This document shows positions 24,841 through 32,678 of a stretch of DNA of 34,371 bases, piece by piece. Source of the DNA: Candidatus Eremiobacteraceae bacterium (GTDB taxonomy: Bacteria > Vulcanimicrobiota > Vulcanimicrobiia > Eremiobacterales > Eremiobacteraceae); NCBI GenBank assembly GCA_036511855.1, contig DATCBN010000042.1:1-34371 (forward strand). Direction: 5' to 3'. The position numbers were made by a program, and so were the translations under genes. The notes under the pieces are model-generated. The model was not told where the DNA came from and ran no database searches. It saw nothing but the letters and a program-made list of their open reading frames with translations. Positions within the stretch are counted from its first letter, which is position 1. Each line of letters begins with the position of its first letter.

Positions 24841-25312
24841 TTTTGGCGAGCACCATCGCCTTGCCGCCGGCTTCGATCTGCTTGCGTAACTGCATGATGG
24901 CATAGATCAGCGCGTCCGGGCTCGGCGGGCAGCCGGGCACGTAGACATCGACCGGCAAGATGCGATCGACTCCGGGCAGGATCGCGTAATTGTCGAAAAT
25001 GCCGCCGGTCGACGCACAGGCGCCCATCGAGATCACCCATTTCGGATCCGGCATCTGGTCGTAGAGATGGCGGAGGATGGGCGCCATCTTGTTGGCGACG
25101 CGGCCAGAGACGATCATGAGGTCGCTCTGGCGCGGCGACGACCGGAAAACTTCAGCGCCGAACCGTGACGTGTCATAGCGCGGAGAAACGATCGACATCA
25201 TCTCGATGGCGCAGCAAGCGAGGCCCATGGTCATCGGCCAGATCGCCGATGTCCGCGCCCAGTTCGCGAATTCGTCGAGTTTGGTGGTGATGAAGGGCTG
25301 ATGCGGGCTCAT
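24833..25312 (-). CDS. nuoB: NADH-quinone oxidoreductase subunit B
   Basis: 159 residues from ATG at 25310-25312, chosen because it makes an ATGA overlap with the nuoA stop; an in-frame start nine codons upstream would overlap nuoA by 31 bases. It carries cluster N2, the last redox centre before quinone. The ligands are Cys33 and Cys34 (LACCAIEMM), Cys99 (MGACASTGG) and Cys128 ([11 protein letters not shown]). The tandem CC pair is the hallmark of NuoB. The short N-terminus and [10 protein letters not shown] are normal for the family. Confidence 0.95.
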   Translation of the reverse strand: MSPHQPFITTKLDEFANWARTSAIWPMTMGLACCAIEMMSIVSPRYDTSRFGAEVFRSSPRQSDLMIVSGRVANKMAPILRHLYDQMPDPKWVISMGACASTGGIFDNYAILPGVDRILPVDVYVPGCPPSPDALIYAIMQLRKQIEAGGKAMVLAKNV

Positions 25313-25668
25313 CTCCACGAGAAGCCGCCCTTCTTCCAAACATATGCGTAGCCGATTCCGAGCACGACGATGAACGTGACCATCTCAAGCAAACCGAACG
25401 AGCCGAGTTCCTTGAGCCGCACGGCCCACGGATAGAATGACGCGGCTTCGACATCGAAGATGACGAACAGCATGGCGACTAAATAGAACCGGACTGGGAA
25501 GCGCCCGATCATGGCCGACGTGGGCGGCACGCCGCACTCGTACGCTTCGAGTTTCGTCTTCGTCGGGCGCTTCGCGGTGAAGATGCCCGGCACGGCGCTG
25601 ATGATCAGCGCGATGACCGCAGCAACGATGAAGAAGATTCCTACGGTCGCCCACGGTGATACTGGCAC
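25309..25668 (-). CDS. nuoA: NADH-quinone oxidoreductase subunit A
   Basis: 119 residues starting at GTG 25666-25668, with a GGGAGAG-like ribosome binding site about ten bases upstream on the minus strand. It has three membrane helices. The conserved loop AYECGVPP (Cys of the TMH1-2 loop near the quinone site) and [15 protein letters not shown] mark NuoA. It is the first gene of the 14-gene nuo operon; the promoter should lie in the 295-base gap upstream. Confidence 0.95.
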   Translation of the reverse strand: MPVSPWATVGIFFIVAAVIALIISAVPGIFTAKRPTKTKLEAYECGVPPTSAMIGRFPVRFYLVAMLFVIFDVEAASFYPWAVRLKELGSFGLLEMVTFIVVLGIGYAYVWKKGGFSWR

Positions 25669-25795
25669 GCGTCTCTACTCTCCCGGCCTCAAGCAACAGC
25701 AACGATCGGAGTTCGCCCGCATAACGCGACTTTGTGAAATTTGTCCCAAAGTCCGGGGTTCGCCCCGAACCCTCGAAAACCTACGAAATCTATCG
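25669..25795. promoter_or_regulatory. Probable nuo operon leader/promoter region with a hairpin
   Basis: This holds the sequence just upstream of nuoA. On the minus strand a weak promoter-like pair, TTGGGA and TTATGC with 19 bases between them, can be drawn about 60-70 bases from the nuoA start, but I would not rely on it. Further upstream is a perfect 7-base stem GGGTTCG-CCC-CGAACCC (25756-25772). No coding frame here looks real. Confidence 0.35.
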
Positions 25796-25971
25796 TCCTT
25801 TCCGCGTCCGCCTATCGGCGACGGGCTGTCCTCGTCGGGGACGCAGGCTCGCGTGCATCCGTGCACGCGAACCTGCTCGGCTGCGGAGCCGCTCTCGCCA
25901 TCCTGGCTCCGCGGCTCCTTAGACGCCCCGCCCAAGAACAGCCCGTCGCCGATAGCGGAGCAACTAAAGGA
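25796..25971. repeat. MITE-like structured element with inverted ends
   Basis: The outer hexamers TCCTTT (25796-25801) and AAAGGA (25966-25971) are inverted, and inside them the 18-base arms CTATCGGCGACGGGCTGT (25812-25829) and its exact complement (25938-25955) match perfectly. The interior has further hairpins: CGCGTGCA-TCCG-TGCACGCG (25850-25869), extended by GCAGG/CCTGC across a 2x2 mismatch, and GCGGAGCC/GGCTCCGC (25883-25890 and 25905-25912). The element has no coding capacity, and its right end overlaps the stop codon of the cysteine synthase. It may be a non-autonomous mobile element or a structured RNA. Confidence 0.55.
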
Positions 25972-26959
25972 ACGAAAGGTCATCGCAGGTCGGCGTCAGA
26001 GAGTTTTCGGCCAGCCACGACGTGTTATATAATCGCGACAGGTATCGCGCGCCGCCGTCGCACAATATCGTGACGACGGTGTTGCCTTTTGGCAAGGTCT
26101 TTGCGATGCGCGCGGCTGCGGTGACATTGAGCGCGGCAGATCCGCCGAGCAGCAATCCTTCCTCGCGGACGAGATATTGCGCCATCTCTATCATGGCAAG
26201 ATCGTCGACGCGGACGGCATCATCGGGTTTCGCCCGCTTGAAATTCTCTGTGATGCGTTTGATGCCGATGCCCTCGCTCACCGAGTCGCCTTCCACATCT
26301 AAAGTTCCCGATTTGACGTAACTGTAAAGCGCCGAGCCCATCGGGTCGGCCAACACCGTGCGGATCTGGGAATTGCGTTCCTTCAGATAGGCGGTGACGC
26401 CGGCGAACGTGCCTCCGGTGCCGCACGCGCAGACGAACGCATCGATTGTGCCGTGTGTCTGGTCCCATATCTCCGGACCGGTCGATTCGAAATGCCCGCG
26501 CCAGTTCGCGGTGTTGTTGAATTGGTCGGCCCAGATGGAATGAGGCGTTTTCTCAGCCGTGCGCCGCGCGACATGATAGTAGTTGGCGTCGTCAGTGAAC
26601 GGCGCAGCCGGCACGACGCGCACGTCGGCGCCCAACGCGCGCAGCATGTCGATCTTCTCCTGAGATTGATCGTCGGGAATGCAGATGATGGTGCGATATC
26701 CGCGCGCATTGCCCAGGAGCGCCAATGCGATTCCCGTGTTGCCCGCAGTTCCTTCGACGATCGTTCCACCGCGCCGCAATTCGCCCGCGCGCTCGGCCGC
26801 TTCGATGATGGCTTTAGCTGCGCGGTCTTTGACCGAGCCGCCGGGATTCAAGAATTCCGCTTTGCCCAAAATGGTCCGGCCGAGCGCCGCCGATAGCGCC
26901 GGAAGCCGAAGCATAGGCGTATCTCCGACGGATGCAAAGAGGTCGGCGCGAATCTTCAC
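25964..26959 (-). CDS. Cysteine synthase (PLP-dependent, CysK/CysM type)
   Basis: 331 residues from GTG at 26957-26959, in a GTGA overlap with the upstream gene. It is a fold-type II PLP enzyme that makes cysteine from O-acetylserine (or a related activated serine) and sulphide in the cytosol. The PLP lysine is Lys44 in FLNPGGSVKDRAAK, the substrate loop is EGTAGNTGIALA and the phosphate-binding glycine loop is CGTGGTFAGV. The C-terminal LCDGGARYLSRLYNTSWLAENSL matches the family. CysK versus CysM versus cystathionine beta-synthase-like cannot be settled from sequence alone; no CBS domains are present. The stop codon lies inside the inverted-repeat element downstream. Confidence 0.88.
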   Translation of the reverse strand: MKIRADLFASVGDTPMLRLPALSAALGRTILGKAEFLNPGGSVKDRAAKAIIEAAERAGELRRGGTIVEGTAGNTGIALALLGNARGYRTIICIPDDQSQEKIDMLRALGADVRVVPAAPFTDDANYYHVARRTAEKTPHSIWADQFNNTANWRGHFESTGPEIWDQTHGTIDAFVCACGTGGTFAGVTAYLKERNSQIRTVLADPMGSALYSYVKSGTLDVEGDSVSEGIGIKRITENFKRAKPDDAVRVDDLAMIEMAQYLVREEGLLLGGSAALNVTAAARIAKTLPKGNTVVTILCDGGARYLSRLYNTSWLAENSLTPTCDDLSFL

Positions 26960-27684
26960 GCGGGCGCCGCTGCCGGCTGGAAGAGCCGCCGTAGGACGAA
27001 TTGAAGCGCGAGACCGCCGACGAAGATCTCGTCCATCAACACGTAATCCGGAGCGCGCCACGACCAAAGCGCGATCGCGGTCAAGCCGAGCGCAAAGCCA
27101 AGCGTGAAGATCTCTCCGATGAACCCATCGATGATCGCCGGCGGCCGGCCCGCGGGTTGGAGAAAGGCGGGGCGCAGGCGCGGCATCAGGCGCGGCACGG
27201 CTGCTCGATAGGCGAGATATGGTTGACCTTGAGTCTGCGTCAAAAAATTTTCCTCGATCGCGATGAGCCGATAGATGAACACGAGATTGAACAAGACGAC
27301 GAGCACGGTGACTGCGGGCGGGCCGATCAGCCCGATGCCGAGCGCGATGAACAGGTTTCCCAAGTAGAGCGGGTTGCGCACGAAGCGAAATGGCCCCGCG
27401 ACCTCGACGCCGCCTGTGACGACGTCGCCGCTCCATACAACCCCGGAGGTCAAATAACTCGCGCCCCACCAGCGGATGGTAAATCCGATGAAGCACGCCG
27501 CGACCGCGAACCATGCGCCGGTCTGAATTCCGATGTCGCCGAACTGTTTTGCAAGAATCGCATAGGTCGGTTTGAAGCTTCCGCCGAGCGCGGACTGCAA
27601 GAAGAATCCGAATCCGAACGCACACCCATAGAGCACTCCGAAAAGAACGCCGCGATACCGAAAATCCCAAGGCGTCGATGTCAT
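26956..27684 (-). CDS. Isoprenylcysteine carboxyl methyltransferase-family membrane protein
   Basis: 242 residues with about six hydrophobic segments. The family block is VAGPFRFVRNPLYLGNLFIALGIGL, then EENFLTQTQGQPYLAYRAAVPRLMPRL, the SAM-binding and C-terminal motif of the ICMT/PEMT (phospholipid methyltransferase-like) superfamily. Bacterial members methylate small or lipid substrates, mostly unknown. An extra C-terminal extension (about residues 175-242) adds two more helices. The stop overlaps the cysteine synthase start by four bases, so the two genes are coupled. It is divergent from trxB across a 110-base gap. Confidence 0.82.
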   Translation of the reverse strand: MTSTPWDFRYRGVLFGVLYGCAFGFGFFLQSALGGSFKPTYAILAKQFGDIGIQTGAWFAVAACFIGFTIRWWGASYLTSGVVWSGDVVTGGVEVAGPFRFVRNPLYLGNLFIALGIGLIGPPAVTVLVVLFNLVFIYRLIAIEENFLTQTQGQPYLAYRAAVPRLMPRLRPAFLQPAGRPPAIIDGFIGEIFTLGFALGLTAIALWSWRAPDYVLMDEIFVGGLALQFVLRRLFQPAAAPA

Positions 27685-27794
27685 CGCGTATCCAACGGTC
27701 CCCTTCGTGCCATGCAGGCGGGCTCAAAAGGCTACCTTTCCGAAGCAGGGAATACCTGGCCCTCGCAAGCGTCGACAAGGGAGTTCACGAACCG

Positions 27795-28742
27795 TTGAGT
27801 GGCGACATCCGCAAAATAATCATTGTAGGCTCGGGCCCAGCCGGTCTCACCGCCGCGATCTACGCCGCCCGCGCGAATCTGAAACCGTTGGTCTTCGCCG
27901 GCGGATTGTACGGCGGCCAATTGATGCTGACAAGCGATGTCGAGAACTATCCCGGATTCCCCGAACCCATCACCGGTCCCGAATTGATGGAGAAGTTTCG
28001 CGCGCAAGCCGCGCGCTTCGGTGCGGAAATCCACAATGAAGACATCACGCGTGTCGACTTCTCGGGCGGCCGCCGCCGTGTATGGGTGCACGAGCTCGAA
28101 TTCGAGTCGGAGTCGATCGTCGTGGCCACCGGCGCCTCCGCGCTGTGGCTCGGTCTGGAAAACGAGACGAGACTGCGGGGACGAGGCGTTTCCACATGCG
28201 CGACTTGCGACGGCGCCTTTTTCAAAGATAAGGATATTCTGGTCATAGGCGGCGGCGATACCGCGCTCGAGGAAGCGCTGTTCTTGACGCATTTCGGAAG
28301 CCGCGTCACAGTCGTGCATCGCCGCGATCAACTGAGAGCATCGAAGATCATGCAAGACCGCGCGAAAAAGCATCCAAAGATCAACTTCGTGTGGAACGCG
28401 ACGATCGCCGATGTGCTGGGCGATCGCAAAGTAAACGGCGTAGTGATGCGGGACACAATAACCGGCGACCTTTCCGAACGATCCGCCGACGCGGTGTTCG
28501 TGGCCATTGGACACATACCGAATACGGATGTCTTTTCGGGACATCTCGCCCTCGATGAGAAGGGCTATATCCTCGCGCCCGACGGCGTGAGAACGAACGT
28601 GGAAGGCGTGTTCGTGGCCGGCGACGTTCAGGATACGCAATATCGGCAAGCTGTGACGGCTGCTGGACTCGGATGCCGGGCAGCCATGGAAGCCGAGCGT
28701 TATCTGGAGGCGCGCGAAGCGCAACCAGCCGCCATCCGCTGA
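27795..28742 (+). CDS. trxB: Thioredoxin-disulfide reductase
   Basis: 315 residues from TTG 27795 (AAGGGAG at 27777-27783), which leaves a normal short N-terminus before the first strand; the frame is open 39 codons further upstream, but that part reads as junk. It is a flavoenzyme passing electrons from NADPH to thioredoxin. The FAD glycine motif is GSGPAG (12-17), the redox pair is Cys135-A-T-Cys138 in STCATCDGAFF, the NADPH motif is GGGDTALEE (152-160) followed by HRRDQLRASK (176-185), and the C-terminal FAD motif is FVAGDVQDTQYRQAVTAAGLG. All key residues are present. Confidence 0.94.
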   Translation: MSGDIRKIIIVGSGPAGLTAAIYAARANLKPLVFAGGLYGGQLMLTSDVENYPGFPEPITGPELMEKFRAQAARFGAEIHNEDITRVDFSGGRRRVWVHELEFESESIVVATGASALWLGLENETRLRGRGVSTCATCDGAFFKDKDILVIGGGDTALEEALFLTHFGSRVTVVHRRDQLRASKIMQDRAKKHPKINFVWNATIADVLGDRKVNGVVMRDTITGDLSERSADAVFVAIGHIPNTDVFSGHLALDEKGYILAPDGVRTNVEGVFVAGDVQDTQYRQAVTAAGLGCRAAMEAERYLEAREAQPAAIR

Positions 28743-28863
28743 AACTCCTCTGCAGAGCGGCGTCAAATCGGCCGATATTTCAGTATAAGACGCGCATTTG
28801 TGCCGTGGGTTTCGGACGTCGTCTCTTCGCTGTCCGGCTTGCTGCCGGAACAGCGTATTCTAC

Positions 28864-28878
28864 TCCAAAAATTTTGGA
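28864..28878. promoter_or_regulatory. A/T-rich perfect palindrome upstream of the TPR gene
   Basis: TCCAAAA-A-TTTTGGA (7-base arms, single central base) lies 30 bases before the ATG of the TPR gene. It stands out in a GC-rich region and has the size and symmetry of an operator for a dimeric regulator. A TATAAG at 28784-28789 could be a -10 element, but no good -35 is visible. Confidence 0.35.
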
Positions 28879-28908
28879 TTGCAGCGGCATCGAGGATTGC
28901 GCAAAGAC

Positions 28909-31134
28909 ATGGAAGCGAAACAGAACGAGCTGGGCCTATCGAAGTTGCGCGAGAGCGCGTCGGATCCCGAAACGAATCCGGCGGATCGCCGCGCAGCCGC
29001 CGATTTGCTCGCTGAGGCCGGCGCGATCGCCGACGCCGTACCCGCCTTGATCACGGCAGGCCGCGATCTCATGGACGCCGGCGACGTCGAAAACGCGCGC
29101 GCGTGTTTCGTGCGCGCCTTCGAACTCGATCCGAAGAATTACGACGCGCTGTTCGAAATCGGGCGCACCGATCTGGCAGAGGGGCATCGCGAAGACGCGC
29201 TGGCGAAATTCGTCGACGTGCTGCGTAAGACCAATCTCCGCCACTTGCCGGCGCTCTTTGAAACCGGCTGTCTTTATGAAGGGCTCGGCAAATTCGACGA
29301 GGCGATCCTCGCGTTCAAACGGATCGTCGAGCGCGACAAGACGCACGTCGACGGACTCGAGCATCTCGGCCGCGTTCATCAGTCGAAGAATCTTAAACCA
29401 GATGCGGTGAAATACTACAACTTAAGCGCCGAAGCCGCGTTTGAAGCCAAGCAATACGATGATGCGCGGCGCTGTTCGAGCGCGGCTCTCGCGCTCGAAC
29501 CGGACAATGCGAAAGCCAAAGCCATGCAAGCCGGCGTGAAAGCGCTCGCCGGCGAGGCGCCCGTTATCCTGGTTCCTAAGCCTCAGGAAAAAGCACCGCC
29601 CGCACCGCCCATCGCTGTAGCCGCCGCGATACCGGCGCCCAAACCTACGCCCGTAGCCGCAGCTACGCCCGTAGCGGTCGCACCGGCGCCGCAGCCAACG
29701 GCTCCGCGCACGCCGCCCGTCGCTGCCGCACCGGCGCCGCAACAAGTGCCCGCGCCCGCCCCGCCGGCAGCGGCCGCACCGGACCTGCATACCACCTCCA
29801 CCTCACTGTCCGCCGAAGTTTTCTTGCTCGAACAGCAATCGGAGGCCATGTCGCGGCTTGCGCAGGCGCAATCCGAAGTCGCACAGACATACAAAAAACG
29901 TCTCGCCATGGAAGAAGAGATCAAAACCGCGAAGGCAGCGCTCGAATCACTCGAGCGCGACCGCGCAAACGTCGAGTTGAGCTTGAGCGAGCTCACTAGC
30001 CGTGTGGAGACCGCGACCAAGGCGAAGGCCGCCGAAAATGCCGTACTTGCACAACTATCATCCAACATCCAGAAGGTGCGCGACGAACTCGAGGCGCTGT
30101 CGTCGTTGCCCGCTGAGATCGAGTCCATCAAAGGCAAGTGCGCGGCCGTCTCCGGACAGGTCGCAAAAGCAAACGAGGTTCTCGCGGGGTCTCACGCAAG
30201 AGCCGAGAAGGTGCTCACCGATTCCGGTGCGGTTGAAACCGCGCTCAAGGATCTCCAAAGCAAGTTCGCGGCCACGCGACAAGGCGCCGATGCGGTTGAA
30301 AGCCAGCTCATCGGACTGCTCGAGCAAACTCGCGGTGCACACACGGCAGCCAAAGGCGCGGTCGGCCAAGTCGCCGACATGAAGACCGCCGTCGCCTCGC
30401 TCGAAGCCCTCAACGCGCAACTCGATTCCGCTCGCGCGCAACTCGAAACAGAGTCGAAACGCATCACAGCGAAGCAGGCGGACACAGCCACGGCACTGGA
30501 GCGCGTCGAGGCGATCCGTTCGGCGCGCGGTTCGACGGATGCGAATGCAGCGGCCGTTCCGGCGTCTGCGGCGGAGAGCGCGGCAGCGAAAAAGACGAAC
30601 GGCGCTGCGCGCGGTCCTGCGTCGGCCGGCTCCGACGCGCTGATCGCAGAAGGCGACAGCTTTAGAGCCGCTCGGAACGCCGGCGCGGCGATCGAGAAAT
30701 ATAGAGCCGCAATCGCGCAAGATAGCTCAAACGCGGACGCGCGCTACCGGCTCGGCCTCGCGCTGTCCGATCTTGGGAAATCCGACGACGCGATATCCGC
30801 GCTAAAGCCGCTCGAATCGGATAAAGCGTACGGCATTCTCGCGCAAACCGCCGTCGCGGACGTCCTGCGCGCCAGCGGCGACCTCGATGGCGCCGAAGCA
30901 CAGCTTTCTAAGGCGCTCGAAGCGACGGGGTATCCTGAAGAGCATTACCGGCACGCACTGTACTCACTTGCCGGTCTGCACGAGGGAAAAGGCGATCCCG
31001 ACTCGCTCGGACTCGCCCTTTGGTCGTACGAAGAAATTCTCGCGGGAGATCCCGGGTTTGCCGACGTGGCAGCGCGGGTCGCGAACATCAAGGCGGTCCT
31101 GGCCGCTCCTAGCGCACGTAACGGAGCGAAATAG
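28909..31134 (+). CDS. TPR protein with Pro/Ala linker and long coiled coil
   Basis: 741 residues starting MEAKQNELGLSKLRES. Residues about 40-220 are tetratricopeptide repeats (DAGDVENARACFVRAFELDPKNYDALFEIGRTDLAEGHREDALAKF and following units). Residues about 224-295 are a low-complexity Pro/Ala linker with near-repeats such as APKPTPVAAATPVAVAPAP. Residues about 298-545 are a long coiled coil (LFLLEQ-like LEQQSEAMSRLAQAQSEVAQTYKKRLAMEEEIKTAKAALESLERD). Residues about 577-741 are a second TPR block (GDSFRAARNAGAAIEKYRAAIAQDSSNADARYRLGLALSDLG). No signal peptide or membrane segment is seen, so it is likely a cytoplasmic scaffold. A weak GAGGA lies 12 bases before the ATG. The partner and function are unknown; it is followed by another TPR protein. 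Confidence 0.83.
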   Translation: MEAKQNELGLSKLRESASDPETNPADRRAAADLLAEAGAIADAVPALITAGRDLMDAGDVENARACFVRAFELDPKNYDALFEIGRTDLAEGHREDALAKFVDVLRKTNLRHLPALFETGCLYEGLGKFDEAILAFKRIVERDKTHVDGLEHLGRVHQSKNLKPDAVKYYNLSAEAAFEAKQYDDARRCSSAALALEPDNAKAKAMQAGVKALAGEAPVILVPKPQEKAPPAPPIAVAAAIPAPKPTPVAAATPVAVAPAPQPTAPRTPPVAAAPAPQQVPAPAPPAAAAPDLHTTSTSLSAEVFLLEQQSEAMSRLAQAQSEVAQTYKKRLAMEEEIKTAKAALESLERDRANVELSLSELTSRVETATKAKAAENAVLAQLSSNIQKVRDELEALSSLPAEIESIKGKCAAVSGQVAKANEVLAGSHARAEKVLTDSGAVETALKDLQSKFAATRQGADAVESQLIGLLEQTRGAHTAAKGAVGQVADMKTAVASLEALNAQLDSARAQLETESKRITAKQADTATALERVEAIRSARGSTDANAAAVPASAAESAAAKKTNGAARGPASAGSDALIAEGDSFRAARNAGAAIEKYRAAIAQDSSNADARYRLGLALSDLGKSDDAISALKPLESDKAYGILAQTAVADVLRASGDLDGAEAQLSKALEATGYPEEHYRHALYSLAGLHEGKGDPDSLGLALWSYEEILAGDPGFADVAARVANIKAVLAAPSARNGAK

Positions 31135-31136
31135 CG

Positions 31137-32543
31137 GTGAGCGCCGATTCGCTTTTGACCGCCGCACACGAACTCGCCACGCAAGATGGCCTTCGCGCTT
31201 CGGTGCTCGCGTATATGGAGGCCGTCGATGCTCTGGTCGCCGAGAAGCGCGTGGCGCAAGCGCAGTCGGTGATGATCGAGCTTCTCAAAGCGCAAGAAAA
31301 AAAGAAAGGGCTGTTCGCCCGCACCGACAAGAACCCGCTCGGATCGGAGCGCGTGACCGTCGGCCTGAAATTCGCCGAGGTCGCCCCGCTCGGCAGACCC
31401 ACAGAAGATGCCCTCGATCAGCTGGGATATCTGGCCCAAGATTTTCCCGACGAGCTGACTATCCGCCGCGCCAACGCCGACGCGCTGCGCCAGTCAGGTT
31501 ACGCAGCCGACGCGATCGACGAATACCGGTATTGCGCGAGCGCGAATCCTGACGATGCCTTGATCAACCAGAACATCTCGGATCTCTACGTCGGCATCGG
31601 ACGGCCCGATGAGGCGACCGGCTATCTCATGCGCGCTCTGCAGTTGTACGCCAAACAAGGCGAATTCGCGCAGCTCGCCGCACATGCCGAAGCCTTGGTC
31701 GAACTCAGACCTGCAAGCATCGGGGACATCATCGACCTTCTCGCGTCGGCGCCCGGCGAATCGCTCGTAGGGCACCTGAAGATGCTCGACGATTTCACGC
31801 ATCGTGTGACGCACGCCGGCATCCTCGACGCAGCCCAAAAGGCGAAAGCGCGCGAGCAGCTTCAAGCTTTATACGGGCGGCTCGTGCTTGCCGATCCAGC
31901 CGACGAAGGCGCGGCGCGCGGACTGCAATCCTTGAACTCGGACGCCTCTCCAGTCGAACGGCGCAAAGCGCCTCGCGAGAAGGCGACGCCCTCCGTGCTC
32001 GATTCGACAGTTCCCGAGATAATGCCCGATCGCATCGAAGCTGTTTCTATTGTGCTTCCTGCCGCAGCCGAGGTGCTGCCCGAAGCCGTTTTCTCAGCGG
32101 ACGACGAGCCTATCTTTGAAGATATGCAGCTTCCGGAAGAATCGCCGACCGAACTTCATGCCGAGCCTGCTCCCGCGCCTCCGCCGCAGCGCTCGCCGGC
32201 GGCACCAAACGCGCTCGCGGCGTATACGCGGCGCAAAGCCAAAGAGCTATTCGACGCCGGCGACCTTCTGGGCGCCGCGATGGCCTACGAACGGCTACTG
32301 CGCAGCGGCCCGGACATCGACTCGCTTGAAGGCGTGCTGACGTGTTATGAACGCTTGGCTCGCACGCAAGATGCGGCGCGCGTCGCGGTGGAACTCGTGA
32401 ACGCGAAAGAACATGTCGGCGATCTGGAAGGTGCGCTTGCGACGATCGACCGGATCTCGGCGATCTCGTCAGACGCGAATTTCTCGCAGCGCCGCATGGA
32501 ACTGCTCGTGGCACTCGGCCGGCCCGAAGCGGTTAAACGCTAG
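31137..32543 (+). CDS. TPR protein, second of a tandem pair
   Basis: 468 residues from GTG 31137, two bases after the previous stop, with GGAG at 31122-31125. Helical repeats cover about residues 1-245 (ADALRQSGYAADAIDEYRYCASANPDDALINQNISDLYVGIGRPDEATGYLMRALQLYA), a low-complexity acidic/Pro linker about 270-355, and a C-terminal helical block about 360-468 (RRKAKELFDAGDLLGAAMAYERLLRSGPDIDSLEGVLTCYERLARTQDAARVAVELVNA). It has no coiled coil, export signal or membrane segment. Its architecture of repeats, linker and repeats mirrors its neighbour, so the two could form a complex. The gene ends in a hairpin plus T tract. Confidence 0.82.
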   Translation: MSADSLLTAAHELATQDGLRASVLAYMEAVDALVAEKRVAQAQSVMIELLKAQEKKKGLFARTDKNPLGSERVTVGLKFAEVAPLGRPTEDALDQLGYLAQDFPDELTIRRANADALRQSGYAADAIDEYRYCASANPDDALINQNISDLYVGIGRPDEATGYLMRALQLYAKQGEFAQLAAHAEALVELRPASIGDIIDLLASAPGESLVGHLKMLDDFTHRVTHAGILDAAQKAKAREQLQALYGRLVLADPADEGAARGLQSLNSDASPVERRKAPREKATPSVLDSTVPEIMPDRIEAVSIVLPAAAEVLPEAVFSADDEPIFEDMQLPEESPTELHAEPAPAPPPQRSPAAPNALAAYTRRKAKELFDAGDLLGAAMAYERLLRSGPDIDSLEGVLTCYERLARTQDAARVAVELVNAKEHVGDLEGALATIDRISAISSDANFSQRRMELLVALGRPEAVKR

Positions 32544-32558
32544 CCCCGTCGTTCTGTA

Positions 32559-32592
32559 GGGCCGACCTTTATGGTCGGCCCTAGATTTTTTT
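32559..32592 (+). terminator. Family B palindrome with T tract, terminator-like
   Basis: GGGCCGACC (32559-32567), loop TTTAT and GGTCGGCCC (32573-32581) form a perfect 9-base stem, followed by TAGA and a run of seven T. It lies 16 bases after the second TPR gene stop. It has the form of an intrinsic terminator in the plus direction. Confidence 0.7.
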
Positions 32593-32594
32593 AA

Positions 32595-32620
32595 GGGCAA
32601 GCGATGCTTGCCCTAGTACG
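32595..32620 (+). repeat. Palindromic repeat, family A
   Basis: GGGCAAGC-GAT-GCTTGCCC followed by TAGTACG, a full canonical copy located between the family B terminator and the second family B copy. Confidence 0.88.
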
Positions 32621-32645
32621 GGTTGTGTTCGTACAATATTATCTT

Positions 32646-32666
32646 GGCCGACCATCAAGGTCGGCC
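32646..32666. repeat. Palindromic repeat, family B, second copy
   Basis: GGCCGACC (32646-32653), loop ATCAA and GGTCGGCC (32659-32666), then CCACA. The loop differs from the other copies, while the stem is unchanged. It is 12 bases from the 3' end of the TonB-like gene on the minus strand. Confidence 0.8.
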
Positions 32667-32678
32667 CCACAGTTTGTG

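Noticed and set aside
25675-25983. Minus-strand frame of 102 codons in the nuoA-cysteine synthase gap
   Set aside because: It lies over the inverted-repeat element and has no ribosome binding site or family resemblance.
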